Shown here: positions 7,501-15,065 of the stretch, piece by piece | Layout of the letters: each line of letters starts with the position of its first letter | Numbering within the stretch: position 1 is the first letter of the stretch | Assembly: GCA_018221165.1 (NCBI GenBank) | Contig: JAAOYD010000031.1 | Coordinates: forward strand, 1-32,093 | Reading direction: 5' to 3' | From: Candidatus Woesearchaeota archaeon | GTDB lineage: Archaea; Nanobdellota; Nanobdellia; Woesearchaeales; UBA525 | Length of the DNA stretch: 32,093 nt | The notes under the pieces: model-generated | The model's input: the letters and a program-made list of their open reading frames with translations, nothing else | The model's database searches: none | What the model was told of the DNA's origin: nothing | Position numbers and translations under genes: made by a program

Positions 7501-9468
7501 GGTTGGAGTGGCGCATTTGGTTGCCTTGTTTATACACCCCAGAACCCAGCAATTTCACCAGGTGGTGAAGCGATTACGAACTGGCTCAGAGTAGGCCCTG
7601 ATGTGGATAACATCTGGAGCTGCAGCGGAACACTTAATGTTGAAACTCTCAGTAGTTTTGCTGGAGATGAGGAGTTCCCAGTCACTATTTGTAGCGAACC
7701 AAAAGAACATGGTGACAACGACACGCTCTGCGACAACGTTATCCTCGGCTATGATACTGAGGCTCCGACAATCATCGAAGACAGCTTGAACCCTGGTGTG
7801 CTCGATGCGATTCGTGGAGTGTGGCAGTTCAGTGCTGACGTGACAGACAATGGGGAAATAGAGCTCGTGGAGTTCTTCCTCATCAACAAGACCAACGCGA
7901 GCAAAATCTGCTACCTCGGCAGTGCGAACAACACTGTCAATGACACGTGGAACCTTGAGTACAACACAACTGGCAACTGCACACCTGATGGTGCGTACGA
8001 CTTCAGTGTTTATGCGATTGACTATGCAGGTAACGAGGCAATGCTCACCATCGATCCAATCATCGATAACACACCTCCTGAGGTTGTGAGTGTCATGATG
8101 ACTGGTGAAGTCGGTGCCGGTTTCCTCATTGAGGCCCTTATCACGGACAACCTCGCTGGTGTGGAGAGTGCCTATGCGGAACTCCAGGCCTTCAGCTGCG
8201 AGATTCCCGATGAGAGCTGCAACCTTGAATGGTGCGCCGAACAGTATGAGGAACAGGAAGTCTGCGAGAACAGCACTGAGCTTAACGAGTCCTGTTTTGA
8301 TGACTGCATGGAAGGCGGTGACACACAGACCTGCACTGAGGAATGCACCATCGTTGTCGAGAACTGTGAGATACAAATGGTTGAGATCGAACCTGATTGC
8401 AGCAGCGAGCACACCGCAGAATGCTACGAGCTTGAAGGCTACACCGTTGAGGACTGCATCGCTGATGCCGAAGTTGATTGTGAGTCATGGGATGAAGGCG
8501 AGTCTGAATGGGATAGTTACGCAGACTGTGTCGAAAGTCAGACTTGGGATTGCTACTATGGCTACTGCGACTACGATGGTGGTCAAGTCGATCAGCACAC
8601 AGTGAGCTGCGAAGCGAACTGCTACGCTGACGAATGCGAATATGTCGGCGAGAACGCTGAGGGAGAGCCAATCATGGTCGAGCTCAGTCTCGTCGAAGGC
8701 AACGCACTAAGAGGTACATGGACTGGTACAGTTGAAGGCCTTGACGCGGGTGTCGAGTACTTCGTTATCGTCCACGCGACCGACGCGGCTGGCAACGAGA
8801 ACGAGGAAGGCAACACGGCTGCGACGGCTGTTGAAGTCTATAGCGATATCGGCTATCTCGTCGGTGTCACGACGAGTGTCCCCGACGTCGAGCAGAACGC
8901 CCAGTTCAGCATCGGCGGCGCAGTTGTCGGCAGCGACGGGAGCACGCCGACCGCGCCAGATTTCGTGACGGTCGACCCATGGGGGTATGAACCGACCCTG
9001 TTTGGCACTGGACTCTACTCGACCAGTGCGAAGCTCAGCAATACCGGCGAGCAGTTAATTACTGTGACCTACACGCCTGACTCTGCATGCCCTGCCCGGA
9101 GCTACTCTGGTACAACGACTATCAACGTCTATCCTGGAACCGAGGTCTTCGGTGGCGGCGGTGGCGGTGGCGGCGGCAGTGGCTGGGGTGACACGAGCAG
9201 TCCAAACACTGAAGAGCGTGCCGAGAAGGTGACCAAGACTGAAAAGACACCTGTCTCCAGTGGAGATAGCGGTAGTGGCGGTGGACAGCAAGCTGACGAA
9301 TCCAGTGGCGGACACGAGGAAGTGAGCGGTGGTGATGAACCGGCAGGAGACAGCCTTCTCACCGGTCAGGTGACTGGCGGCGGCATCCTCGCAAGCATGG
9401 CTTGGCTGTGGATACTGCTTGCCATAGTCGGAATCCTGCTTGGTCTGTGGTACCTCGCCAAGCGATAG
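4504..9468 (+). CDS. Giant (1654 aa) secreted, C-terminally anchored surface protein: signal peptide, LamG domain, tandem beta-module/coiled-coil repeats, Ig-like domains, Cys-rich insertion, Gly/Ser-rich linker, TM anchor
   Basis: MKKTILVLIMIVLSIVMANNALG signal peptide; LamG-like AHWGFDETTG...VNGMLIGT...FDGIIDDVTFYSYAL; Gly-rich FGGGGGGGGGSG; C-terminal ILASMAWLWILLAIVGILLGLWYLAKR. G-rich SD-like tract GGGGGG at 4492-4497. Confidence 0.88.
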   Translation: MKKTILVLIMIVLSIVMANNALGAPAAHWGFDETTGLIAHDSVGNHDGLLDNGNGDLTWTTDSWLGDGAIAMDNPGVNGNGDKIVINDTGAPFNDPNDFTVSTWFKPGVVSDRIIFAKTGNWTDIYTKGYELRMDGWGRKLMWYAGGSGGVFSSGVFLYGLEQNKWYNVITMRKGNEAKLYVNGMLIGTRTALSPITYAGTNSLMIGGVGNGPGWSFDGIIDDVTFYSYALSQGEMDTIYSPHVFMPSEPFSAEFLYSPELDTLHVQGYANLPAQSAEVRFKNNTGGYSGTSTCVLIDQNANPNYVATFTDVSTTWTRDTYNLEVAFFSDDSCVSATTDTAYGGEFDALRVIWIEEQLAQLNQTIQDLNITLQENLTAIWDEINVMNADIDWIEGEISDLWDAIAGLEDQVDVAWNYHAGVDNLFIEGYAPTDAVSAKLIWTDSSGSHLEWPPRCVNVDQTKNPEFGPYIKYKPQAEGWDADTWFLQVYFYDASGCAGSEVKPRAYGHEFDYLAIMEIYDNLNALTAALNATNASLQAQIDELYNITDEQAQDLTAIWDEIDGLWDAIIGLEDEVDVSWAYNAKNDNLFIEGYAPTDAVAAKLIWTDSSGSWLESPRCINGIDQTASPEFGPFIKYKPQTEGWAADTWFLLVRFYDTSGCTGNEVWPRAYGHEFDYLAIMDLYNELNELNATLYGMNATLQAQIDDLYVQIGIMGADIDAIQLEIAILWDVINAINHGTINLNHFDENSPWLPNHLRVWGEAPEGADEATVLIRFLDKSVYTSMTVPVETNKDNENTYDARFDLSEWPIEKYDVLVKFYDDDWMAGYDVGALFDDLLLLWLEENAYGFEYMHTTTHYTYNPKQSFVRKISWAFTPEESGEYWFELHQFNSDNNESITKEFAGGTCWGINAKDTKNFVARNVRYPAEEGMYTVQLRAHRCDSPGTVRSNRFRLNIVDLAKPLPENEAHFSELGIQQSPESGTWWTNEALLDMEALMRSSNGWSGAFGCLVYTPQNPAISPGGEAITNWLRVGPDVDNIWSCSGTLNVETLSSFAGDEEFPVTICSEPKEHGDNDTLCDNVILGYDTEAPTIIEDSLNPGVLDAIRGVWQFSADVTDNGEIELVEFFLINKTNASKICYLGSANNTVNDTWNLEYNTTGNCTPDGAYDFSVYAIDYAGNEAMLTIDPIIDNTPPEVVSVMMTGEVGAGFLIEALITDNLAGVESAYAELQAFSCEIPDESCNLEWCAEQYEEQEVCENSTELNESCFDDCMEGGDTQTCTEECTIVVENCEIQMVEIEPDCSSEHTAECYELEGYTVEDCIADAEVDCESWDEGESEWDSYADCVESQTWDCYYGYCDYDGGQVDQHTVSCEANCYADECEYVGENAEGEPIMVELSLVEGNALRGTWTGTVEGLDAGVEYFVIVHATDAAGNENEEGNTAATAVEVYSDIGYLVGVTTSVPDVEQNAQFSIGGAVVGSDGSTPTAPDFVTVDPWGYEPTLFGTGLYSTSAKLSNTGEQLITVTYTPDSACPARSYSGTTTINVYPGTEVFGGGGGGGGGSGWGDTSSPNTEERAEKVTKTEKTPVSSGDSGSGGGQQADESSGGHEEVSGGDEPAGDSLLTGQVTGGGILASMAWLWILLAIVGILLGLWYLAKR
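4570..5225 (+). other. LamG/concanavalin A-like domain within the giant surface protein
   Basis: Family pattern: AHWGFDE at the start, VSTWFKPG in the core, KLYVNGMLIGT and DGIIDDVTFYSYAL at the end. Confidence 0.75.
5701..6545 (+). repeat. Tandem intragenic duplication, period 492 bp (164 aa), beta-module plus coiled coil
   Basis: DNA copies: gacaacctcttcattgaaggatatgcgcctacggatgcagtctctgccaagcttatctggaccgatagctccggtag (5767) vs gacaacctctttatcgaaggatatgcacctacagacgcagtggctgctaagcttatctggaccgatagctccggtag (6259). Confidence 0.9.
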
Positions 9469-9489
9469 TAAAACCTTTTCTCAAAATTC

Positions 9490-9498
9490 TTTTTTTTT
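9490..9498 (+). terminator. Oligo-T archaeal-type terminator downstream of the giant surface gene
   Basis: Run of 9 T about 20 nt after the TAG stop. Confidence 0.5.
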
Positions 9499-9535
9499 AT
9501 CGCTGTAGAGAATATGCTGCAAAAAGAACGATAGT

Positions 9536-9937
9536 TCAGAGCCCGAGCTGCTTGTCCAGCTCGCCGGCGACGTCCTTGAGCGCTTCTAAGGTCTCGTCCA
9601 GGTCCTGCTCGAGCTTCGCGATAAGGGTCTCGAGCGTATCGACACGGAGGACATACTTGCTCTTGTAGCTCTCCACCATGCCTGAGGCCATGAGTCTGTT
9701 CAGATGATGTACGATTGTACCCCTTGTGAGGCCGGTCATCTCTGCCAGCTCATCGCTACTCACTTCTTGCTTCTCCTTCGAGCTCTTAAGCAGCGTGATG
9801 AAGATGCGGAAACAGCTCTTATCCTTATCTCGTGGATTGAAGAGTCCGAGTGAGCCGCCGAACCACTGTAGCTGTTCATTGACGTCGCCCCCTTCTGGGC
9901 GGCGCGCCTGGATGATAGTGAGCTTCCTGAAACGCAT
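9536..9937 (-). CDS. Winged-HTH transcriptional regulator (ArsR/TrmB-like) with C-terminal coiled coil
   Basis: SSDELAEMTGLTRGTIVHHLNRLMASGMVESYKSKYVLR; ATG at 9937 has TATA-like TATTTAAA at 9960-9967 (about -25); longer TTG start possible at 9949. Confidence 0.8.
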   Translation of the reverse strand: MRFRKLTIIQARRPEGGDVNEQLQWFGGSLGLFNPRDKDKSCFRIFITLLKSSKEKQEVSSDELAEMTGLTRGTIVHHLNRLMASGMVESYKSKYVLRVDTLETLIAKLEQDLDETLEALKDVAGELDKQLGL

Positions 9938-10006
9938 ACTGGAGGGCAAGCCAAGAACGTATTTAAAGTTGTCGTCGGACGCAGTTCGCTGGATAGGGCC
10001 ATAACC

Positions 10007-10014
10007 TTTAAATA
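10007..10014 (+). promoter_or_regulatory. Archaeal TATA box for the 10038 gene (probably leaderless)
   Basis: TTTAAATA 24-31 nt upstream of the GTG at 10038. Confidence 0.6.
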
Positions 10015-10037
10015 CTCGCCTTTGCGGTTCTACCCTT

Positions 10038-10661
10038 GTGGACGAAGGGCTGGTACGCTATATCAGGGAACGCCTCGGAGAAGGCTATGCCGAAGAGCAC
10101 GTACAGAAAGCGCTCCTTGAGCATGGTCATGGCCAGCCGGAGATTGACAACGCGTTCACACACATCCACCATGAGAAACCGCCGAAAATACTCCTTTCAG
10201 CACTTCTTGTCATCCTCGTCATCGGTGCAGTGGCGATATTCCTTGCACTCACGCCCGATACGACACCCCTGCCGCCGCAGCCCCCTGTGGAGCAGCAGCC
10301 GGAACACGTTGGCCCACCCTCAAACGATATTATTGAACTCGCAGCCGACTTGAAATCATTCACCAAAGAGAAGACTGCGGACGAGACCTATTATCTCACC
10401 GTCGAAACCGCATCGACCAAAGCGGCGAGCACCGCCGATGCCATCCTCATCTGTAGCATCAATGAAGACATCATCTACAAGAACTATTGCCTCCAGGAGA
10501 TGGCGGAAACGCGACGAAAAGCCGCGTTCTGCAACGTCATCGGTGACACGCAGCAACGTGACGACTGCTACCTCGGCCTCGTCTTCCTTGGAGAAGACCA
10601 ATACTGCAGTAAGCTTGTCTTGGAACAGAACCAACGAGTCTGCGATATACTCGGCGCCTGA
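10038..10661 (+). CDS. Small single-TM protein: N-terminal helical domain, TM, Cys-rich extracytoplasmic domain with three C-x11-C units
   Basis: GTG start; ILLSALLVILVIGAVAIFLAL TM; six Cys in a regular pattern. Confidence 0.75.
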   Translation: MDEGLVRYIRERLGEGYAEEHVQKALLEHGHGQPEIDNAFTHIHHEKPPKILLSALLVILVIGAVAIFLALTPDTTPLPPQPPVEQQPEHVGPPSNDIIELAADLKSFTKEKTADETYYLTVETASTKAASTADAILICSINEDIIYKNYCLQEMAETRRKAAFCNVIGDTQQRDDCYLGLVFLGEDQYCSKLVLEQNQRVCDILGA

Positions 10662-10687
10662 GCACATAACTGAAAAGAGCGTGAACC

Positions 10688-12388
10688 ATGGAGAACATCC
10701 TCGTTGACATTGGCATCATCATTATCGTCGCCACCATTGGCGGCTATATTGCCAAGATGCTCAAGCAGCCCCTCATCCCTGTCTACATCTTGATGGGTGT
10801 CCTTCTCGGACCCATCCTTGGATTGATTACTGAGCCTGAGAACGTGCTCCTCCTCAGTGAGATCGGTGTCGCCTTCCTGCTGTTCATTGTTGGCCTCGAA
10901 TTGGACTTGCGCAAACTGAAGGATGTGGGCGACGTGGCGACCATTGGTGGCGCGTTGCAGGCCTTCGCTATGTTTGGCATTGGTTTCGTTGTCGCGAGAC
11001 TCCTTGGCTTTGCCACCCTCACCAGCATCTACCTTGGCATTGTTGTGAGCTTCAGCAGCACGATGGTCATCATCAAGATGCTGAGCGACAAGAACGAGCT
11101 CGACACGCTCCACGGCCGCATCGTCATCGGCGTCCTTCTTCTCCAGGACATCCTCGCTATCTTGGCGTTAAGCATGCTCCATTCTGCGGATGGAGGGGGT
11201 ATCAGCACTATCTTGCTCAACCTCCTCATTGGAAGCGTCATCATTGTCCTCAGCTTCCTCGTCGGTAAGTTCCTTTTCCCCCCCATCTTCCGCAGCGCGG
11301 CGAAGTCGCTGGAACTTCTCTTCCTCCTCTCAGTGAGTACATGCTTCTTCTTTGCTCTCCTCTTCACGCTCTTCGGCTTCAGCATCGCTGTGGGAGCGTT
11401 CATTGCTGGTGTCATCCTCGGTAACCTCCCTTACAACATTGAGATTATCAGCAGGGTCAAGCCGCTCAGAGACTTCTTCACCGTGCTCTTCTTCGCCAGC
11501 ATCGGACTCCAATTCACCATCACCGGGCTGTCTTCTTCCCTCTGGGCCATCCTCGCTTTCCTCGGACTCACTCTCTTCGTTTCACCCATCCTCACCATGA
11601 TTGTCGTCGGGCTCTTTGGCTACAAACGACGCGCCAGCTTCCTTACTGGGCTTAACCTCAGTCAAATCAGCGAGTTCGCCCTCATCATCGCTCTTGCGGG
11701 GCTCAGCGCTGGCCACATCTCTTCGGAAGTGTTCAGTCTCATTCTTGCCCTTACGATTATTAGTATCGCAGCGAGTGCCTACTTCATCAAGTATGAAGAC
11801 AAGATTTACGCAATCATCGGTCCGCTCCTCGGTCCGCTTGAGCGCCTCAGCAAGGTGAACCGCGAGCTTGAGAACATGAGCGAAGAGAGCAGGCATGACG
11901 TTGTTCTCATCGGCTATGATCGTACAGGGTACAGTATCTTCCGCTCGTTGCGACGGCTCAAAAAAGACTTTGTCGTCGTGGACTTCGACCCTGATGTTAT
12001 CAGGCATCTCCTGGACCGGAACGTGCCCTGCATCTACGGCGACATCGGCGATCCTGAAGTGATGGAGAAACTCCGGCTGCACCAAGTAAATATGGTCATC
12101 AGCACCGTGCCGAACCATCACCAGACCCTTGCCCTGCTCAACATGCTCAAGAAGGAGCACAGCCACGCCCGGGTCATCGTCACCAGTTACCAGGCGGATG
12201 AAGCCCTGGATCTCTATGATGCTGGCGCTGACTACGTTATCATTCCCCACTTCCTCGGTGGTGAGCACGTTAGCTACATGCTCGAAGACATCTCGACAAA
12301 CTTGGACAAACTCATTACGACGAAGCTTGACCACATCGAAGAACTCAAGACTCGCGAGAACATGCGGCCGAAGAAGCACAAGAAATGA
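10688..12388 (+). CDS. CPA2-family monovalent cation:proton antiporter (Kef-type) with C-terminal TrkA-N/RCK domain
   Basis: FLLFIVGLELDLRKLKDVG and SFSSTMVIIKMLSDKNELDTLHGRIVIGVLLLQDILAI motifs; C-terminal HDVVLIGYDRTGYSIFRSLRRLKKDFVVVDFDPDVI...YGDIGD. Confidence 0.93.
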   Translation: MENILVDIGIIIIVATIGGYIAKMLKQPLIPVYILMGVLLGPILGLITEPENVLLLSEIGVAFLLFIVGLELDLRKLKDVGDVATIGGALQAFAMFGIGFVVARLLGFATLTSIYLGIVVSFSSTMVIIKMLSDKNELDTLHGRIVIGVLLLQDILAILALSMLHSADGGGISTILLNLLIGSVIIVLSFLVGKFLFPPIFRSAAKSLELLFLLSVSTCFFFALLFTLFGFSIAVGAFIAGVILGNLPYNIEIISRVKPLRDFFTVLFFASIGLQFTITGLSSSLWAILAFLGLTLFVSPILTMIVVGLFGYKRRASFLTGLNLSQISEFALIIALAGLSAGHISSEVFSLILALTIISIAASAYFIKYEDKIYAIIGPLLGPLERLSKVNRELENMSEESRHDVVLIGYDRTGYSIFRSLRRLKKDFVVVDFDPDVIRHLLDRNVPCIYGDIGDPEVMEKLRLHQVNMVISTVPNHHQTLALLNMLKKEHSHARVIVTSYQADEALDLYDAGADYVIIPHFLGGEHVSYMLEDISTNLDKLITTKLDHIEELKTRENMRPKKHKK

Positions 12389-12392
12389 GGCG

Positions 12393-12402
12393 TATTTATA
12401 AA
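12393..12402 (+). promoter_or_regulatory. Archaeal TATA box for the YhbY/CRM gene
   Basis: TATTTATAAA 22-31 nt upstream of the ATG at 12424. Confidence 0.55.
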
Positions 12403-12423
12403 CCGCTCCTTCTTCTCAGCTCC

Positions 12424-12696
12424 ATGGCAATTGACCCCTTCACAAAACAGCTTCGTCTCAAGGCGAAAGCTCTCTCTCCGGTGCTCAGCGTCGGCAAGCA
12501 AGGCATCACTGCCGGTGTCGTGAAGCAGCTCGACGAAGAGATTAAGCGACGAGAACTCATCAAAGTACGTCTGCTTCGCACCTTCCTTGATGGCAAGGAC
12601 AAGAAAGCAGTCGTGGCCGAGTTGGCAGGCTTCACCAAGAGTAAAGTGGTGGACCAAGTTGGCAATGTTCTCGTGCTCTACCGGCAAGCGAAATAA
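12424..12696 (+). CDS. YhbY/CRS1 (CRM) family RNA-binding protein
   Basis: LRLKAKALSPVLSVGKQGITAGVVKQLDEEIKRRELIKVRLL; ATG at 12424 preferred over the 12385 ORF start because of the TATA spacing. Confidence 0.88.
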   Translation: MAIDPFTKQLRLKAKALSPVLSVGKQGITAGVVKQLDEEIKRRELIKVRLLRTFLDGKDKKAVVAELAGFTKSKVVDQVGNVLVLYRQAK

Positions 12697-12745
12697 GCCT
12701 GTTTTACCGAGGAAAGCTTTTTAAAGGGATTTCTCTAAGATTGAC

Positions 12746-14425
12746 ATGGAGGGAGACGGTAGTCTCTCAGTGGTCACAATGGCGTATATCAACGCGAGAA
12801 GCAAAATCCAGGAAGGTCTGGAAGCGCAATGGGGAGAGCTTCTTATCAAGCATGGCTTCATCATCAAGGAAGATATGTTCGGCAAAAGTGTCCGTTCCAA
12901 GTACAAGTTTGACCCGGTGACGAAGCACTACTTGCCAAAAGACGGCGGGATGTACAATCCCGACGACGCTATGATGGAATATGCTGAAGATGTCCTCATG
13001 AGCGGACCACACCAACCGAAGATTGCAGACTATGTTCCCACAGGCTATCCATCACCGCTGAAACGATTCCACATACTCTACGAGACCATGAGTCTCAGCA
13101 TTGAAGAAGTCTATTTCTGGCTTATCGATCACATGCGCTACGACCAGGGATTCATGCACGCGCACAAGGTCAAGGATGTCTTCACAGCGACGGAGAACAG
13201 CGCATTCTTCGGGACGAGCCAGCAGCGTTTAGGTATCCAGCAGGACCGAGCGCAACAATACTTGGCGACCATCGGCAAGATGGTGAAAGATCTTTTCCAG
13301 CTCGTCAGGGAACTCAGGATTATCGACGAGAAGCTCCTGCCACGAACAGACTGGAAAGAAAGTAAGAGCGCCGACGCGACACTCAAAGGAGAATACATCG
13401 ACCTGGTCGAGAACAGAGGAGGGCAAACAAGCCCTGGCAGCGTCTACGGGCTCTCGCAACAGCTCGGCTACGCAACCCTGCCTGACCTCTTCTTCAACAC
13501 GCACGTCACCGACCTCGACAAGGTCGACGAGACCGTAGACAAACTTGACTTCAACACCACCCTCAAGAACGTGCTGAAACGCAAACTCTACCAATACGTG
13601 AACTGGAAGCTCAAAACAGACCATGAACTTGAATCACGCAGGACCTTCACGCTCAAATATCTACGGCAGCATTGGGACGTCATCGAGATGTACATGAGCT
13701 GGATTAAACCCTATCTCCGCCATGTCGCTCGGCTCCAGATGAACGATGACAAGCTCGACAGCATCGATCTCATCACTGCATTCGAACAGAGCTATGTCGA
13801 GACAGAAGTCCTCTTTGCCAAGCCTGAAGTCTCTGGCAGGAAGCATTTCGAAGTCATCATCATCTCCATCAATTTCCGAACACGGCCGAACATGAGCTAT
13901 GTCCAAGAAGGCTACCAAAAAGGGCCGAGTCACGTCGGCCAGGCAGATATCTACTGGCGCGCTTATGCTTGGGAACAGCACAGCATCGATAATTATATCC
14001 GCTACAGGAAAGCGGAAGACCTCTACATGCTTGGTGTTGTGGATACAAGTGTCCAGGCAGCGATGGAAGCTCTTGGTGAAGAGCTCGAGAAATACCTCGC
14101 TGAGGCGGGCGAGCCAAAATACAAGGACAAAATCGAGAAGGAAGAAGCGGAGCGCGAGGAGCAACTAAAGAAGCAAAAGATTCCCGGACCGTTCAGTGGT
14201 CTTGCAGAACCATTCAGCGCCCTCGGCTCAGGCTTCAGCGAAATGTTTGGGTTTAGTGGCGCCGGAAGCATGCTCAGCCTTGGGATGAAGAAAGGCAAGG
14301 AGAAAAAGTATGGCTTCCCTCCGACTCTCGCAACTGGCGGCAAGCTCTCCGGGAACCACAAAGCACAACTCGTGCAGTGCATGAAGAACTTCAAGAAAGC
14401 CCACGGAATGTTCCACTGGGGCTAG
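12746..14425 (+). CDS. Conserved-looking hypothetical protein, 559 aa, mostly helical, Gly/Ser/Phe-rich linker near the C-terminus
   Basis: Long ORF with a TATA-like TTTTTAAA at 12718-12725 (21-28 nt upstream); no family recognised. Confidence 0.8.
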   Translation: MEGDGSLSVVTMAYINARSKIQEGLEAQWGELLIKHGFIIKEDMFGKSVRSKYKFDPVTKHYLPKDGGMYNPDDAMMEYAEDVLMSGPHQPKIADYVPTGYPSPLKRFHILYETMSLSIEEVYFWLIDHMRYDQGFMHAHKVKDVFTATENSAFFGTSQQRLGIQQDRAQQYLATIGKMVKDLFQLVRELRIIDEKLLPRTDWKESKSADATLKGEYIDLVENRGGQTSPGSVYGLSQQLGYATLPDLFFNTHVTDLDKVDETVDKLDFNTTLKNVLKRKLYQYVNWKLKTDHELESRRTFTLKYLRQHWDVIEMYMSWIKPYLRHVARLQMNDDKLDSIDLITAFEQSYVETEVLFAKPEVSGRKHFEVIIISINFRTRPNMSYVQEGYQKGPSHVGQADIYWRAYAWEQHSIDNYIRYRKAEDLYMLGVVDTSVQAAMEALGEELEKYLAEAGEPKYKDKIEKEEAEREEQLKKQKIPGPFSGLAEPFSALGSGFSEMFGFSGAGSMLSLGMKKGKEKKYGFPPTLATGGKLSGNHKAQLVQCMKNFKKAHGMFHWG

Positions 14426-14446
14426 CATTCTCACGAGGAGACGAAT

Positions 14447-15046
14447 ATGGTGGACCTCGAATCAGGCATCGACAAACTCCCTCCCCGGGAACGACTTAAG
14501 GCACTCCGCGAACGAGAATCGGAACGGAAACTCCTAGAACTTGAGATGATTAAGAAACGAAGGGAGCTCGCGGAGTTAGAGGAAGAGACCGAGAAAGAGC
14601 GCGAAGAGGAAGGAGAACTCGAGAAGGAAACTGAAGAGGAGATTACACGCGAGAGCGCGGAAGCAGAACTCGAAGAACGGATAGCCGGTTTCAAACAAGA
14701 AAAAGACTTTGTTCCTGAAGGCGGAGCCGCGCCTGGCTTCGGCGAAACCGCACCAGAGCAAGCCATCCAATACCAAAGCGAAGCACTGCAACAAGCCCAC
14801 AAGAACATTGATTATCTCCTTCACGGCACTCCCTCTACGGAAAAGCGCATGGAAGTCGAGCGCGACCTCTATCAGAGCATGCGCTCAGCAGCGGACAACT
14901 TCAATCCGGAAGAGAGCTACTCTTTCAACAAGCTTCAAGAAGAGATGCATGAGTTGAAGAATAGAGATGGTGTGCAGAACAATTACTTGGCACGCACCAA
15001 TACTCTTTTAAACGAAATGACCGATATTATGGATTACAATCAATAG
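14447..15046 (+). CDS. Coiled-coil hypothetical protein
   Basis: Highly charged N-terminal half (KALRERESERKLLELEMIKKRRELAELEEETEKEREEE); SD-like GAGGAG just upstream; 21 nt after the 559-aa ORF. Confidence 0.8.
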   Translation: MVDLESGIDKLPPRERLKALRERESERKLLELEMIKKRRELAELEEETEKEREEEGELEKETEEEITRESAEAELEERIAGFKQEKDFVPEGGAAPGFGETAPEQAIQYQSEALQQAHKNIDYLLHGTPSTEKRMEVERDLYQSMRSAADNFNPEESYSFNKLQEEMHELKNRDGVQNNYLARTNTLLNEMTDIMDYNQ

Positions 15047-15065
15047 GACGAGGCCCGCCGACGAA

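Noticed and set aside
8282-8671. Arg/Ser/His-rich antisense ORF
   Set aside because: Low-complexity translation of the opposite strand of the Cys-rich insertion; no independent support.
12385-12423. N-terminal extension of the YhbY ORF (MRRIYKPLLLLSS)
   Set aside because: Contains the TATA box TATTTATAAA for the ATG at 12424; the CRM domain starts after that ATG.
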